Positions 12,616-23,230 are shown, numbered from the stretch's first letter. The stretch is 64,000 bases of DNA from Lingula anatina (GCF_001039355.2 NW_019774203.1:296005-360004), one strand, 5' to 3'. Translations and numbers: made by a program. Notes: a model not told the origin generated them from the letters alone.

Positions 12616-14197
12616 ATATTACAATAAACAAGCCATAGAACTATTTACTCTAGGTAACTGCCTGTCCAGGCTGTAGAAAACCTTTACCAAGGTGTGCACT
12701 GTGCTTAATACACATGGGGACAAGCTCGGGGACAGCCAGCTTTAGACACAAATCAGAAAGGACAGGTGAATATAAGACCGCATTCTCAACGAATTGAGCC
12801 AGGCTTTACAAATCCTGAGAACTAAAAATGGCGGACGTACATGAAAGAAAAACCACCTAATCTTTTAGTAGTCTCTCCGCCTCTCACACGCCTCCCCACA
12901 CGTCGTCCCTGCGGGGTACAGTAATTAAATCTCCTCTCCGAACATGAATATCTCCGTGAATATCTCTGGTGATATTATCTCTGTAGATAGTCGTTTCATT
13001 GCTGCTCTACAGGCCAATTCATTCCTTTTTCGTCTCTGTTTTGAAAGATAATAGAACAGAAGAGCTTTTTTCCTTCGATCGCCTTCAACCGCCATGCTTT
13101 CTTCACCACGAGTTTAACTGATGAGCATGCGCACTTAATATTTCTCAGGTAGCTTCCGCATGGCGAACGGAGGTGAGATTTAATTACTGTACCCCACAGG
13201 GACAACGTGTGGGGAGGCGTGTGAGAGGCGGAGAGACTATTAAAAGATTAGGCGGTTTTTCTTTCATGTACGTCCACCATTTTTAGTCTCAGGATTTGTA
13301 AAGCCTGGCTCAATTCGTTGAGAATGGTCTAAGTGCATCAATCTTTCTTACTATAAATGATTCAGACTTAAGAATTTGTATGATTTTGTTGAAATGATGA
13401 GTATTTCGAATGGATTGCTAAAAGAATTGAATAAATAGAACGGTTTTATATTCATGATAAGATAAATTATATGGAATTTTGCACAAACTTTGAATTTATA
13501 AATGGCTCCAATGGGACATGAAGTAATTTTTTACCCACATATCATGATTTATATTTTAAGGGTGAAATTGCTGTTGTTCAGAAATTATACAGAAAGTGTT
13601 TTGTGTTGCAGGTTCACACAACAGTAACGTGATTTTAGCTCCTTTTTCTGATTGGTTCACCTGGTGCCAGAGCTGTCGTCATGGCGGCCATTCCCAGCAC
13701 ATAGCTGATTGGTTTAGGTAAGAATGGATTTCCTCTATTTTCTAGATCTTTTTTTGGTTTAGGTAAGAAGGGGCTTTTTTGGTGTGAGATAAGTTACATG
13801 TAGTTTCCTCTGTGAAGCTGATGTAAATGGGATGATTATGTTTTTTGGCCTCACATTGCTCGTATTTGTACTGTTAGAGGAACAGTTATACTATATCCTT
13901 GTCAAAGTACAATTGCAGTATTTCACATTTGAAAGTTTACAGGGTGGGTGGGAGAGAAAATGGCAATCAATTTTTACCCTTCCTTTTCAGTATCCTTTAT
14001 TTGTACATTCATGGTGATTTCATTCATTTGTGTGTATTAATGGGGTAGTGTAGTGTATTGCATTGCATTGTTTCAGTATTGTATTGTATTATTCCAGAGA
14101 CCACAGTGAATGTCCTGTGACAGGCTGTACATGTAAATGTATGACACTAGACTCCATGTACCAGGCAGTTCACTCTGAGGAACATGGAGCTACATAG
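210..14197 (+). CDS. MIOS: MIOS (GATOR2 complex subunit), complete 25-exon coding region
   Basis: Exons: 210-330, 998-1068, 1715-1794, 2272-2324, 2510-2568, 3043-3214, 3542-3640, 3727-3783, 3880-3974, 4361-4458, 4756-4874, 5245-5363, 7236-7373, 7685-~7784, ~8143-8338, 8675-8743, 9069-9172, 9541-9782, 10612-10684, 11139-11277, 11663-11704, 12079-12241, 12654-12765, 13612-13717, 14098-14197. They join in frame to about 908 aa (human about 875). The first ~390 aa form a WD40 propeller ([22 protein letters not shown]), the middle is an alpha-solenoid ([30 protein letters not shown]), and the C-terminus is a RING-like zinc module ([41 protein letters not shown]). In known families MIOS acts in GATOR2 at the lysosome, opposing GATOR1 to activate mTORC1. 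The exon 14/15 junction is the least certain splice. Exon 12 could start at 5248. The GC donor at 8744 and the in-frame 57-nt exon 8 are notable. Confidence 0.95.
2901..2930. repeat. (GA)n microsatellite
   Basis: GA dinucleotide run within the MIOS intron between exons 5 and 6. Confidence 0.9.
5552..6940 (-). mobile_element. Tc1/mariner-type transposon in a MIOS intron
   Basis: Inverted termini of about 29 bp (CACACACTGGACAAAAGAAG at the left, its reverse complement at the right) are flanked by TA on both sides (5550-5551 and 6941-6942), the usual Tc1 target duplication. The 1389-bp interior encodes a broken transposase on the minus strand, opposite to the host gene MIOS. The element sits in the 1.9-kb intron between exons 12 and 13. 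Confidence 0.93.
5725..6723 (-). pseudogene. Tc1-like transposase, inactivated
   Basis: Three reading-frame blocks in different frames (6723-6355, 6318-6106, 6090-5725) give an N-terminal helix-turn-helix region with the GRPRKT motif, then a DDE catalytic core. DECRFGL carries the first Asp, HQDDNVPCH the second, and [10 protein letters not shown] the Glu. There are 34 residues between the second Asp and the Glu, which fits DD34E. Frame changes and internal stops between the blocks mean no intact enzyme is encoded here. A working transposase would cut and paste the element at TA sites. Confidence 0.9.
8929..9011. other. Intronic hairpin (about 33-bp arms, 17-nt loop)
   Basis: The left arm 8929-8961 pairs with 8979-9011 with about 30 of 33 positions matched, inside the MIOS intron between exons 16 and 17. 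The size fits a pre-miRNA-like foldback or a very short MITE. Neither function is shown by the sequence alone. Confidence 0.6.
9327..9484. mobile_element. Short inverted-repeat MITE, family D copy 1
   Basis: The ends are inverted relative to each other (GGACTAACAGATC near the left, GATCTGTTAGTC near the right). The interior resembles the copy near 59.9 kb, sharing GACCCACTT and a GAATAG...AATAGAC block. It lies in the MIOS intron before exon 18. Confidence 0.65.
11041..11072. repeat. (TTA)n microsatellite
   Basis: Perfect trinucleotide repeat in the MIOS intron upstream of exon 20. Confidence 0.9.
12486..12611. repeat. Compound (CA)n/(CT)n microsatellite with a duplicated block
   Basis: Two CA tracts, each followed by a GTGCACTCTCTCTCT-type segment, lie about 40 bp upstream of MIOS exon 23. 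The polypyrimidine stretch overlaps the expected branch-point and acceptor region, so length changes here could affect splicing. Confidence 0.9.
12776..13329. mobile_element. Long-TIR foldback MITE, family A copy 1 (554 bp)
   Basis: The two ends are mirror images over roughly 100 bp (CATTCTCAACGAATTGAGCC on the left, its inverse on the right), flanked by TAA at 12773-12775 and 13330-13332. A 3-bp TNA target duplication fits PIF/Harbinger-type elements. The element begins 10 nt after the splice donor of MIOS exon 23. The core keeps a short minus-strand reading frame also found in copy 2 at 58.2 kb. Confidence 0.85.
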
Positions 14198-16594
14198 AAA
14201 TAACCCAGTGTGCAAAGACAGACCAAGTATGGGAAAGAGTGAGGGGGGTGGTCCTACACCCATGCCCCTAATGTAGAGGAGCCTCAGAGCCATCAGTGAC
14301 TGTGACAGTTCACTGTGCCCGAGCCCACTGGACCTAGGGACTGCCCATGCTGTGCCCCCTGCAACTGATTCAGAGGCAAAAGTTGCTTTTGCAATCCAGC
14401 CTTGACAACTAGCTTTTAACTATAAACTTGCTGTCTCTGATGACTTGTAATGATAGCCTGTAAATCCATAGTGTGTTTCTACTTTAAGACAGATGTCTAG
14501 TCTACTTCATATTGTAATTATTAAGTAGACTGCTACTGATTTAATAACTAGGATTGAAGTATACTTCAATTTTTGTCTTAAAGTTTAGACCAACTTTTGA
14601 TTCAACTGAAGCTCATTTGTGAAAATGGTCTTCGCCTTTTTTATTTGCCCACCAGCTTTGTTATTGAATTACACTCTGTACCAAACAAAGATGTTATGAT
14701 AGTAAAGCCTGTCACAACTGGAATGTTAATGTGCCCTAAAGGCCGTAATCTACATACACTTCCATACAAGGAACTTTCAGGGAAGGGCTTACAGCTAACT
14801 GGACCAACCTGTCCAGCTGACATGATTTTGGCTAGTGGCTCCATCTAGGAGTGTGATGCTCCTCAGGGAATGGTGGCTCCATCTAGAGTTATGATGCTCT
14901 CCAGGGAATGGTAGCTCCCAAAATGTCAAAGACGTGGACTAGAATAATGAAGTCATTGTTGCTATCACTGTGCCATTTGCTTAATTATTCTGAAACTTTT
15001 AAGTTGAGCTTGAGCAAATAACATCGACCAGTTGTTTAGTAATTGGTTAAGAAAAATATAATCTTATGTAATTTATAAAGCAGTGAGATAAAAAAATTAA
15101 TGCATTCCTTTCATAAGCTCCAATATTAAGGATATTGAGTAATTGTTGTTATCTTGTTTATTGTTATCTCCGAAGGGATAACTTAATTTACCGAAAAGAA
15201 TTTTATTTGAAGATATACAACATACATTGTTATAATTAGAACCAAAGGAAGGTCGATTCATTTGCATCAAAATGTAGTTTTTTAATTGATTTGTATTTAC
15301 GACATTAATCATATCTTCAAAACTGTTGAACATTTTTATTATAAGATAAATCATTTGAGTTGTTGAAAGTTGATTCTGCATAAGAGGAAAATTAATGCAA
15401 AGTATTTCTTCATGTTTTGGTCTAAAAATTTCCCTTGTATGCCTTTAGATTTGAAATTAAACAAGATTTACCTGTAAGATTGATACTTGGTTAAAAAAAA
15501 TCTTTTATTTAATGATTAACCGTAAAAACAATGAACTTATCAGTGTATATTGATATTATTCAGTGCAGTTTGTAAAGGATGCTCTAAAAGGGATTATCTA
15601 TTTATCACAGGTCAACTTTAGGCAAATTTCTCCATAACTTGGAGAGTTAAATTTGCCATTTTCAGAAGAAAAAAAGAATTTATACAAGTATTTCTTCTCA
15701 TATCAAAACACAGTTCAGACATAAAGAGTAAAGTGATCCAGTTTAACTAATTATTTATTTCTGAAATACAAAACTGTTAAAGGTTTTAATGGGAAAGAAA
15801 GATTATTGGTGCAATCTCTGGGTCACTGTAAGAAAAGATCACTTAGCAGTGACAATTCATTTCGTTTTAGTACTTAGTACAGCATCTTTCAAAACATCTG
15901 TAAGATGTAACACCTGACTATTTTAGAAGTAATAAATATCATCATTATATATGTACATAAGAAACAAGTTGAGAATCACTTGTACCGAATTAAATACAAA
16001 TACCATAAATGATGGTAAATGAGTACCTTGTAAGGGAATGACAGATTCTATACTTTAACGACTAAGAATTTCCTTAAACAACAAACAAAAAAGTACATGG
16101 GTCAATCCATAGGAAAAAAAGGAAATATTCCAGTCACCTCGATATTCAGTAATACTTGTTACTGAAACCCAAGTTAAATGAATGAGAATTTCAAATGGGG
16201 CTGACATACAGTTAAGAAATTCCAGACAACCATGGTTTTAGCCTTGCCATTCTTGTTCACTTTACAGTATAGACAAGGGCATCTTAACAGGAGCTCACAA
16301 CACTTCTAGGTGTGTTACTTTAGACACAGATGTCACTGCTGAGGTCAGAGGGTCTGGTATTGTATGAATGGGCAAATTAGGTGTGTGGATAAAGATTTCT
16401 CTGGTTTGGGGTAAGGTACATGAACTGCATGAATATACCAATTAGACTGAACACTAATATTCATAATCTCCAGATTATTCCACGCTACAATTAGTGTGTA
16501 TCCATCCAACTGGCAATGTCATATTTTTGTCACATTAGTTTCAGATGTATGTATACCAGTTCCCCTGTATGCCATTCTTGTAACCTGAAATTCA
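14198..16594 (+). other. MIOS 3' UTR and intergenic sequence
   Basis: No further coding exon is visible. A candidate poly(A) signal AATAAA is at 15931-15936. Whether the MIOS transcript extends that far (1.7 kb of 3' UTR) is not decidable here. Confidence 0.5.
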
Positions 16595-16743
16595 GGGTCC
16601 CGTAACTCGAAAGCATCGCCCACTGCAAATAGCTATATCACATAGAGGCTACAGTGTATTATATGGGGCGGGTATGGGCAAGTTATGGAATCAAGACACT
16701 TGCGCTCGGTCGCAAGGCGTGATGCTTTTGAGTTACAGGGCCC
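16595..16743. mobile_element. MITE family C copy 1 (about 150 bp)
   Basis: Inverted ends built on CGTAACTCGAAAGCATCG. The interior contains GGCTACAGTGTATTATATGG and CTTGCGCTCGGTCGCAA. The same element recurs at 29971-30119, 32946-33095 and as a split copy at 39.43/40.27 kb. It lies just downstream of the RPA3 stop codon. Confidence 0.8.
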
Positions 16744-16981
16744 AGTTGCCTCACCAACCAGTGGTGTCCATTACACATAATTCTTACAATGATGTCCTGA
16801 AAAACTGTAGTCTTCCTGCCATGTCCTTAATTTTTTCCACTGAAAGATCCATTATTTTTTCAATCATCCTCAGTCTGTTACATTTGACGGGTAAAATGCT
16901 TTGTAAGCATTGCCATTAAAATATATGCAATATTGTCATATTTTGGCAGGAATTAACTTCCAACAGTTTTTTTTTGGTCTT

Positions 16982-16987
16982 TTTATT
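16982..16987 (-). promoter_or_regulatory. AATAAA overlapping the RPA3 stop codon
   Basis: On the minus strand the RPA3 coding end reads ATGGAATAAAAAG. The TAA stop (16985-16983) is embedded in an AATAAA hexamer. No second canonical hexamer was noticed in the next few hundred bases, so this may be the poly(A) signal of a transcript with an extremely short 3' UTR. Confidence 0.45.
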
Positions 16988-18324
16988 CCATTGGCTCTAG
17001 TGGTCCCCCTTGGATGTAATGATCCTTCAAACTGTGGGATAATTTTATGGCTTTGTTATATGTCTCCATATCTGAAATAATTTTCAAAATGATTCTTTAT
17101 GGAAAAATTGTAAAAAGAAAAAACTGCAAAAGATGCTTTTTATCAAAGTTTTTAGTGAAATGGGGGGCCAGACCATCCAGGTCAATTAACAAGTGAAAGG
17201 TTGCAGCTTCAGTAGGCATGACAAACATTTAAGCTGCTTAAGTTGTTTGCAATTTAGCAAGAATCCCCTTGGAGATAGATCGATCCACAGTTAGTACAAA
17301 AGGGTCTGGGAATGGTCCCTTATTCTCTTACCAAATGACTGTGTGACCTCAGGAGTAAAGGGGACATAGTTTTGACAGTTGATGTTGTTCCTGTTATCCA
17401 CCACGCCATGCACTTCCACAAGAAGGCTGGTTAGATCTTCACTGAGCTGGAAAAGGAAAATGAATATTGTATGAACCAAAACTGTCCATTCACTTACTGT
17501 GGTTGTGTGAAAAGACCTTACTTGGTCTACCTACATTATATTTAGATGTCATCTTGAACAGTATGTCTATCAGATATTGTATACACTTACCTGTTGATAC
17601 ATGCTTTATCTTTAGTGTTAAAAAACAATACTTAATGCGAGGAAAAAGACCCCCACTCAACAAAAAATAATTAATCTAAATATAAATAAAAACATACAAA
17701 TGAAAAAGGCTTATAAACATAAAAGTGCCACCCTACTCACTGGTTCATTCAGAATGATGTGAACAGACTGTCCATCACTACTCTCCATTTGGAATGATGT
17801 GCCATTATTGTCAATCTGAAATAAAATGTAATTCTTCACAGTGTCTGCTGCTTTTACATTGGAGAGGGATCTTTTCAATCACTGATATTGGGCAGTTTTG
17901 TTTTGTTTGACAATGTATATAAACAGGAAACATAAAATTAGTGTGCTAGAAACACTGAGTCTGGTAAAAACTTCAGCTTAGAGCCTTCTTAAAACAAAAT
18001 GACATTCTGATCATCTCAGTCTATTTTCTTACATTATGTTTTCTTACGTTCTACCATTATTGAAGAAAAAAACACGTTATTAAGAAAGGCCTTGAATAAG
18101 TTTGTATCTGAAACGTGCTGCCTCTGCAAAAGTGTCATTGATAATACATGAGCAATTTCTTCGTTTTAGTCCGACATCTTTCTGTATTTTTCATCATGAT
18201 AAATTTATAATCATAATGTGAACCGTCTCACCTCTTTCACGACACCCATAAGAGCGACATTATCTCCTTGGAAGGTGTGCAACATGGAAGCATTCACGCG
18301 GTGGCGAATATCTTGGCTACTCAT
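16983..18324 (-). CDS. RPA3: RPA3, replication protein A 14-kDa subunit, complete (4 exons)
   Basis: Exons in transcript order: 18324-18232, 17815-17741, 17446-17332, 17071-16983. They join in frame to 123 aa (human 121). The start MSSQDIRHRVNASMLHTFQG aligns with the RPA3 opening, where the family has RINAGMLAQF. The centre (VHIILNEPLSEDLTSLLVEV) matches the OB-fold strand, followed by VHGVV, and the end DMETYNKAIKLSHS matches the C-terminal helix that trimerises with RPA1 and RPA2. RPA3 is a structural OB-fold subunit of the single-stranded-DNA-binding RPA trimer in replication and repair. It is tail-to-tail with MIOS and head-to-head with UMAD1. All splice sites are GT-AG. Confidence 0.95.
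17171..17319. mobile_element. MITE family B copy, divergent or truncated, in an RPA3 intron
   Basis: The right end (GGGTCTGGGAATGGTCCC) and the preceding GAGATAGATCGATCCACA match the family B copies at 60.9 kb and 31.1 kb, and TTA follows at 17320-17322. The left boundary is unclear. The element ends 12 nt from the donor of RPA3 exon 3 (intron begins at 17331 on the minus strand). Confidence 0.65.
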
Positions 18325-18386
18325 TTTATCAGTGCAGTGTTGATGGCTATTTTTTCCGCGAAATTCGCAGGTGGCGGGTGATAGAA

Positions 18387-18414
18387 TGCGCATGCGTGCG
18401 ATCCCACAATGCAC
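18387..18414. promoter_or_regulatory. Candidate RPA3/UMAD1 bidirectional promoter: NRF1-like and ZNF143-like sites
   Basis: TGCGCATGCGTG (18387-18398) is close to the NRF1 consensus, and CCCACAATGCAC (18403-18414) resembles the core of the ZNF143/Staf site. Both lie 60-90 bp upstream of the RPA3 start codon in a locally GC-rich island within AT-rich DNA. Both factors are typical of divergent housekeeping promoters. A plus-strand ATG with a nearby donor-like GTAAAC at 18438 lies just beyond. Confidence 0.55.
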
Positions 18415-18744
18415 ATCTCTGGCTATGTCCGGTAAAGGTAAACAATCAAAAGAAAAGGGAAACTGTTGAAAGATAACGATGTTTTCTGTTGGCTAAGTAA
18501 ATGACATTTCATCTTAAACATGACTTAGACAAGAGAATGGTTTCATTTTTATAACATATGTATTTTAACACTATCAGGAAATGTTTATCTTCGTATTTCG
18601 TCATCAAGTTTGACGTTAGTGTTACTGTCTGAATGATGTCAACGACAGCTTTACACCTGCCTTATGAGTCACACATTTGCAACATACGCTTTGTCATCAT
18701 TAAACAAAACTTTATTTATTTCTCTGTTATATGTACACGTCAGA

Positions 18745-19130
18745 CTATGACTCCATACGGGTAAAAGTCCTTGTTTGAGGTATTAGGAAATCAATTCCTT
18801 GATAAAATCGGAGCTCATAAAATTTATCATCCAGACGTCCCCGTAGCCGTAGGTCTTGTAATGTGCTGTTGATAGTTCTAGAGAAAATTAACCAAAGTTG
18901 ATCCAGCAGCTTAAGTGAATATTGATTGTTGAAGGTCATTTTTCTACTTTTTCCACTCGATACCTTTTGCTTTCAAGGAATCTGAGTTTTCGAATCCATG
19001 TGTTGGCAGACCAGTGAGCACCATGTACATGCACCCGTGTCTTCATTGGAATAGGGGGTGAACTTAAGGCCTGAGGTATTTTGCTGTTGACCAAAGGTCT
19101 TGAATATCTTATTTGGTGAACGGAAATCAA
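18745..19130 (-). other. Two abutting minus-strand reading frames, unrecognised
   Basis: Frames 19130-18936 and 18939-18745 (64 aa each) abut with a frame change, between RPA3 and UMAD1. I do not recognise either product. The plus strand of the same stretch ends in a good donor (CAAAAG|GTAAGTA, 19133/19134), so the stretch could equally be a 5'-UTR exon of UMAD1 (possible acceptor TTTCAAG at about 18977), with the minus frames being chance. Confidence 0.3.
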
Positions 19131-19507
19131 AAGGTAAGTACAAGTTTACGAAGAACTGTACATGCGCTTGAAATAGAAAGTGACATATTTGTACAGATAC
19201 TGTACACTGTTTGCTCTATATGTGGGTTAAAGTAAACTGTTTTCATAGTATGTTACTGAATACCAGTGCCATGATATCAAATACCTAGTTGCCCATTTGT
19301 TAAAGTAACTTTTATAAAAATATTTCAAGGTGAACTCAAAGCTGATAATGAGAAATTCAGTATACATATATGAGAAGCATATCAGTATATGTGCTCCCCA
19401 CGTTTCTTTTACTATTCAATTTATACAGTAATCCACTTGGGTTTTTGTTTGCAATCAAGTTTCTAGGTAAAGCGTCTGATATCGGTATTACTTTAAGTAT
19501 AGACACC

Positions 19508-20535
19508 ATGTTTGCCAACCTGTTTGGTAAGGGGAAGAAGAACAAGTCCCCGTCCAGTAACTCGCAGTTCCACGTGGCCCGGGTTGAGGACAAAGAGGAG
19601 GACGGGTTCTTACTTGTTGGAGAAACGACCGCCGAGAGGAGCACGGTTCACGCGGGTCAGCTCAGTCAGCAGAATTTACCACCTTCATATAGTCACTATG
19701 CTTATGTAAGGATATTATGTATATTATACACTTGGGCAAAAAAAGTTCAGAAACATTGTTTTGCTTAATGATTATTAAATAAACAAATTTCATTGAGCTA
19801 AGATAATATTTTAACCAAATATTGATGGATAATGCACCTACTGTAGGATGTAATTTTTAATCCAAATAAAGCATTCTTATCTCAGTCTATAGCCAAACTT
19901 TTTGCCAAACCAGCTCTTGAGTAAATGACAGTAGTAAAATAATTTGCATTTTCTGTTGGAAAATAAAAATATCAATCTACTAAGTTATCAGTTGAATGTG
20001 CTTTATGATTATTTTGTTTGCCAAGCTTGAGATTGAAATTTAATTGTGTTTACAATTACATGGTGAAACAGTAACACTGGACAGTTTATACAAAAAGCTG
20101 TTTCAGATAGGAACAAGATTACAGAAACAAAGCTCTTTTTATTATCATTTTCTCGTTCTTCAACATCAGGGTGTTTCCCAGCAGTCCCAGGTCAACCCTC
20201 CAAATTACAGCTGCGTCCAAGCTCAGATGCAGCAGGCAGCAGATTCCGTCCCCTCGCCACACTACTCACAGTACAACAATCAGCCAATGAGAACGTCTGT
20301 TACAGATTTCTCAAACTCGGCAGAATTTTCTGAGGTTGTGACCCCCAGCACGGCCTCCGTATTGTCTGGGGTGCCTTTTCAATTGGCGTATGGACTGGAA
20401 GTGGCTCTAAACACAGACAATCAAACACAGAGTCAGTTTTCAAGGATACAGTCACAGCCAGACTGGAGTAAATATGACTATGATTTTTCTTTGGAGAGAG
20501 GGGTGGTGAGGGAGGCATGGCAGAGTTGTGAATGA
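19508..20535 (+). CDS. UMAD1: UMAD1, UMA-domain-containing protein (2 coding exons)
   Basis: Coding exons 19508-19705 and 20170-20535 join in phase 0 to 187 aa (human 137). The N-terminus has EEDGFLLVGETT, matching the family's DGFVLLGDTT block. The C-terminus carries the UMA domain: VLSGVPFQLA and later YDYDFSLERGVV, matching VPFTLAP and WYDFTLENSVL in the human protein. The Gln/Ser-rich middle is low-complexity. UMA domains in UBAP1 and MVB12 bind ESCRT-I, so a role in endosomal sorting is inferred from family. The ATG at 19508 was chosen because it aligns with the vertebrate start. The frame stays open upstream to an acceptor (CTAG at 19463-19466), so a longer N-terminus from an upstream exon is possible. 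Confidence 0.93.
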
Positions 20536-21173
20536 TCTGAGACTAGTTATTAAAGGGCACTTTTCTGCTGTAATTATCGTTACTTGTTCATCGATCCAAC
20601 TGCGAGGGACTCTCGCTGTTGTTTCCAGCATACATGATCACAAGCTTTTCTGTACTCGTCTTAGTGTCAATGTCAAGAGGAGGTTTGTTAATCACTTTAT
20701 CTGATTACATTCAGCCAGAGTCCCCACGGAGATTACATAGAATCATAGTTTGGTTGGAAAGTAGCCCTAAGACAGAACACTGGTGCAGTTTTAGAACTTA
20801 AAATGGGTAGGGGTTAGTAAGACTGACTTAGCTCTATGAAAAGGTGATACAGGCATCTTGTAGCTCTTTGTCAGGGCTCCCATTGTGATCCCTCTCCAGC
20901 CAGGCCCTGACTGGATCCTCATTCAGATCACCCTTTGGGACCTCCCCTTCCCTGCCATCCCAGCTTGGGCCATTCATTACCATAAGCAGTGCTTCATTAT
21001 CCATGACCAGAATGACCAAAAAAGTGTAATGCTGTAGTAAAACTGGGCAGAAATTTACCGGGTAACTCATAGTAGACATATATTATGAGACTGGTCATTA
21101 GGGAGTATCTTCCCCATTGTCACACCCTTTAATGTTACTTGCCCCTTATAATACATATCCTCTCTCAGGGCTG

Positions 21174-21260
21174 TAGCCAGCAATTTCATGGGGGGGGGGG
21201 TTGTTCTGAAAAAGTGGACCTTTTACCATGAAATCTTCATGTGCTTAAACTTAGATTTTT
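21174..21260 (+). repeat. Dispersed repeat family F (GTAGCCAGCAATTTCA...poly-G)
   Basis: GCCAGCAATTTCA, a G run, then CTGAAAAAGTGGACCTTTT. The same string recurs at 61352-61521 and in inverted, diverged form at 46260-46370. Confidence 0.7.
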
Positions 21261-21631
21261 TGCCAACAGTGTACCTTTACCCTGGTAAAAAACAGCAGTT
21301 AGGATGACCCGACCCCCGTTGCTGTTGGCCTGTCTCTTTATGTCCCAATATTAGTTAATTCATAACAATTTTTACTTTCTTTATTTTAAATCGTAACAAG
21401 AAAATCAGTGGCAAAAAGTAAAAAAAAAAGGAAAATATGTCACACTGGCGAATATAATACTGTGGAATGAGCCATTACTTTGAACAGGGATGTTTAGAAG
21501 AGTAAAAGAAAGGAGCATGACTTCATAACAAATTAATGATGGCCAACTTTAACAGAAGTTGGCACACTGACCAGTCATATGCATACTGTGTGTGAACTGT
21601 GGGCAAACTTGACCTAGGTAAAACAAACATA

Positions 21632-21805
21632 TCAGGGGCAGATTGAGGCAGTCTTCTGGGTCTTCAGGAAGACGGTCAGATTTTTCAAGTTTACATTGAT
21701 GGGTATCTAATTTTTTTTCTGTTGGAAGATGGTCAAAAATATATGGAGGATCAACAAAGATAAGTTGGAAGACTGTCAGAAAATATTTCTGGATCCATCC
21801 CTGCA
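21632..21805 (+). repeat. Dispersed repeat family E, copy 1
   Basis: GTCTTCTGGGTCTTC, then GAAGACGGTCAGATTTTT, and near the end GGAAGACTGTCAGAAAATA. The reverse complement is at 45374-45563. Internal GAAGAC/GTCTTC pairs make it partly self-complementary. Confidence 0.75.
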
Positions 21806-22009
21806 TATCTCTTGATCCCTACAGAACATTTCATGTGACAATGAACAAAAGATTTTGTGCTAGTTAAAAGGTGCCAACTTATTTTCCTGTGATATATCTT
21901 TTGCCTTTATATGATGTCAGAGAGAAAGTTGATTGATTTAGATCTGATTCAGATCATGCAATGTATGTACCGGTAAGATGCTAAGTGTAAAAAGATGAAA
22001 ATTATCAAG

Positions 22010-23230
22010 CTATTAAATGGTAGTATTTATCTTGTGACGAATGAGAGTTAATGAATAACTGATAACTCTGTCATGATGCCTGAAATCTTATTTTAGTGAC
22101 ATATGGAAGAATGTTTCTTGATTCAACTGATGAAGTATTACTTCTACAGTGACAAATTTAATTTCGCCACATAAAATGAGTGTTGATATGTAACTTTATA
22201 CTTTGTATAGATTGTATCTTGAAGTGGTGTTTAATGAGTTATTTACACCACTTCATATCTAAACATTTACTTGTTTATCCCACCTGGTGTATTTATTAAC
22301 TTGTTTTGATGAATATCAGGAAAACAAGTATTAGTTATGATAGGTAAAATGTACCAACATCATAGCTATAAAAATAAAATGTATGAATCAGTAAACAAAA
22401 TTATAAAAAATGTATCATCAGGGAGTGACCAGGAGAGTTAATACTTATTTCAGGTGTTTTTTTTTCAAGTATTAAATGTTAAATTTTATTGTATCCAATG
22501 GCATTCTCGTGTTGCTGAAGGCTTCTCCCATTATTTTATGATTATTATACATATAAATTAGCATTCAGTTTCTTGTGTGCAATATATCAGTATTTCTTTT
22601 GTATATTTTAAAGTGCTATTTGCTTCATCAAGTGTAAGTTGAGATTCAATCCAGAATTAAGTATAAAACACCATATCATTATACCAATCAAATTTTTAGT
22701 GAATGTAAAATACATATTGATATATTCTCATATGTTATGTTATTATTCACAGTTTTTTCCCTTGATGCTTTGTTGACTGATGACAAGTATCAGCTATGAA
22801 GAGTGAATGTTATGAAAGTCAAATAAATTGTTTAAAAATCTTTGTTTTTAATCAGCACTTGATTGTAATTGAGTGTTTGAAATGTTAGTTCAAATATAGA
22901 AAAAAGATAATAACATTTGGTGTCCATATATTAAATACAAATCAATATTAAGTCTATTTTCTAAAATACTGCTTATTTCTTGAACAGGATGGAGAAAATA
23001 CTCCTCAAAATTCTAATGTTCATTTCATATTAATTTCAAATTCTCAAGGTACATAAACTTTCAGAAATACTAGCAAAAAGACATTAAAATAAGATTTGTT
23101 AAATATTCCTTTGTTGTTCAGTTATATGAATTAAGTATAACTAATATCATTTGAATTTTATAATGGGCAAAAATGACCATACTTTCAGATACATAATTTT
23201 ATAGTTATACTAAAAAATATTGTTAAATGG
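22010..23230 (+). repeat. Segmental repeat downstream of UMAD1, related to 46.6-47.7 kb
   Basis: Collinear, diverged matches to 46595-47730: near 22150 (GACAAATTTAATTT..GCCACA), near 22820 (AGTCAAATAAATTGTTTAAA) and near 23030 (CATATTAATTxAAATTCTCAAGG). The portion from about 22815 also matches the start of the SLC11 3' duplication at 50.26 kb. Two AATAAA hexamers (22373-22378 and 22822-22827) could serve as UMAD1 poly(A) signals. Confidence 0.75.

Larger units (their letters stand above)
20536..22009 (+). other. UMAD1 3' flank with two repeat insertions
   Basis: No coding exon is visible. It contains a poly-G-bearing dispersed repeat (21174-21260) and an inverted-end repeat (21632-21805), both with relatives near 45-46 kb and 61 kb. 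Confidence 0.6.

Noticed and set aside
12450-12638. Long reading frames across the CA/CT repeats
   Set aside because: They are simple-sequence translations (His-Thr or Ser-Leu runs) inside a MIOS intron.
20300-20518. Minus-strand frame opposite UMAD1
   Set aside because: It is a shadow of the UMA-domain exon.
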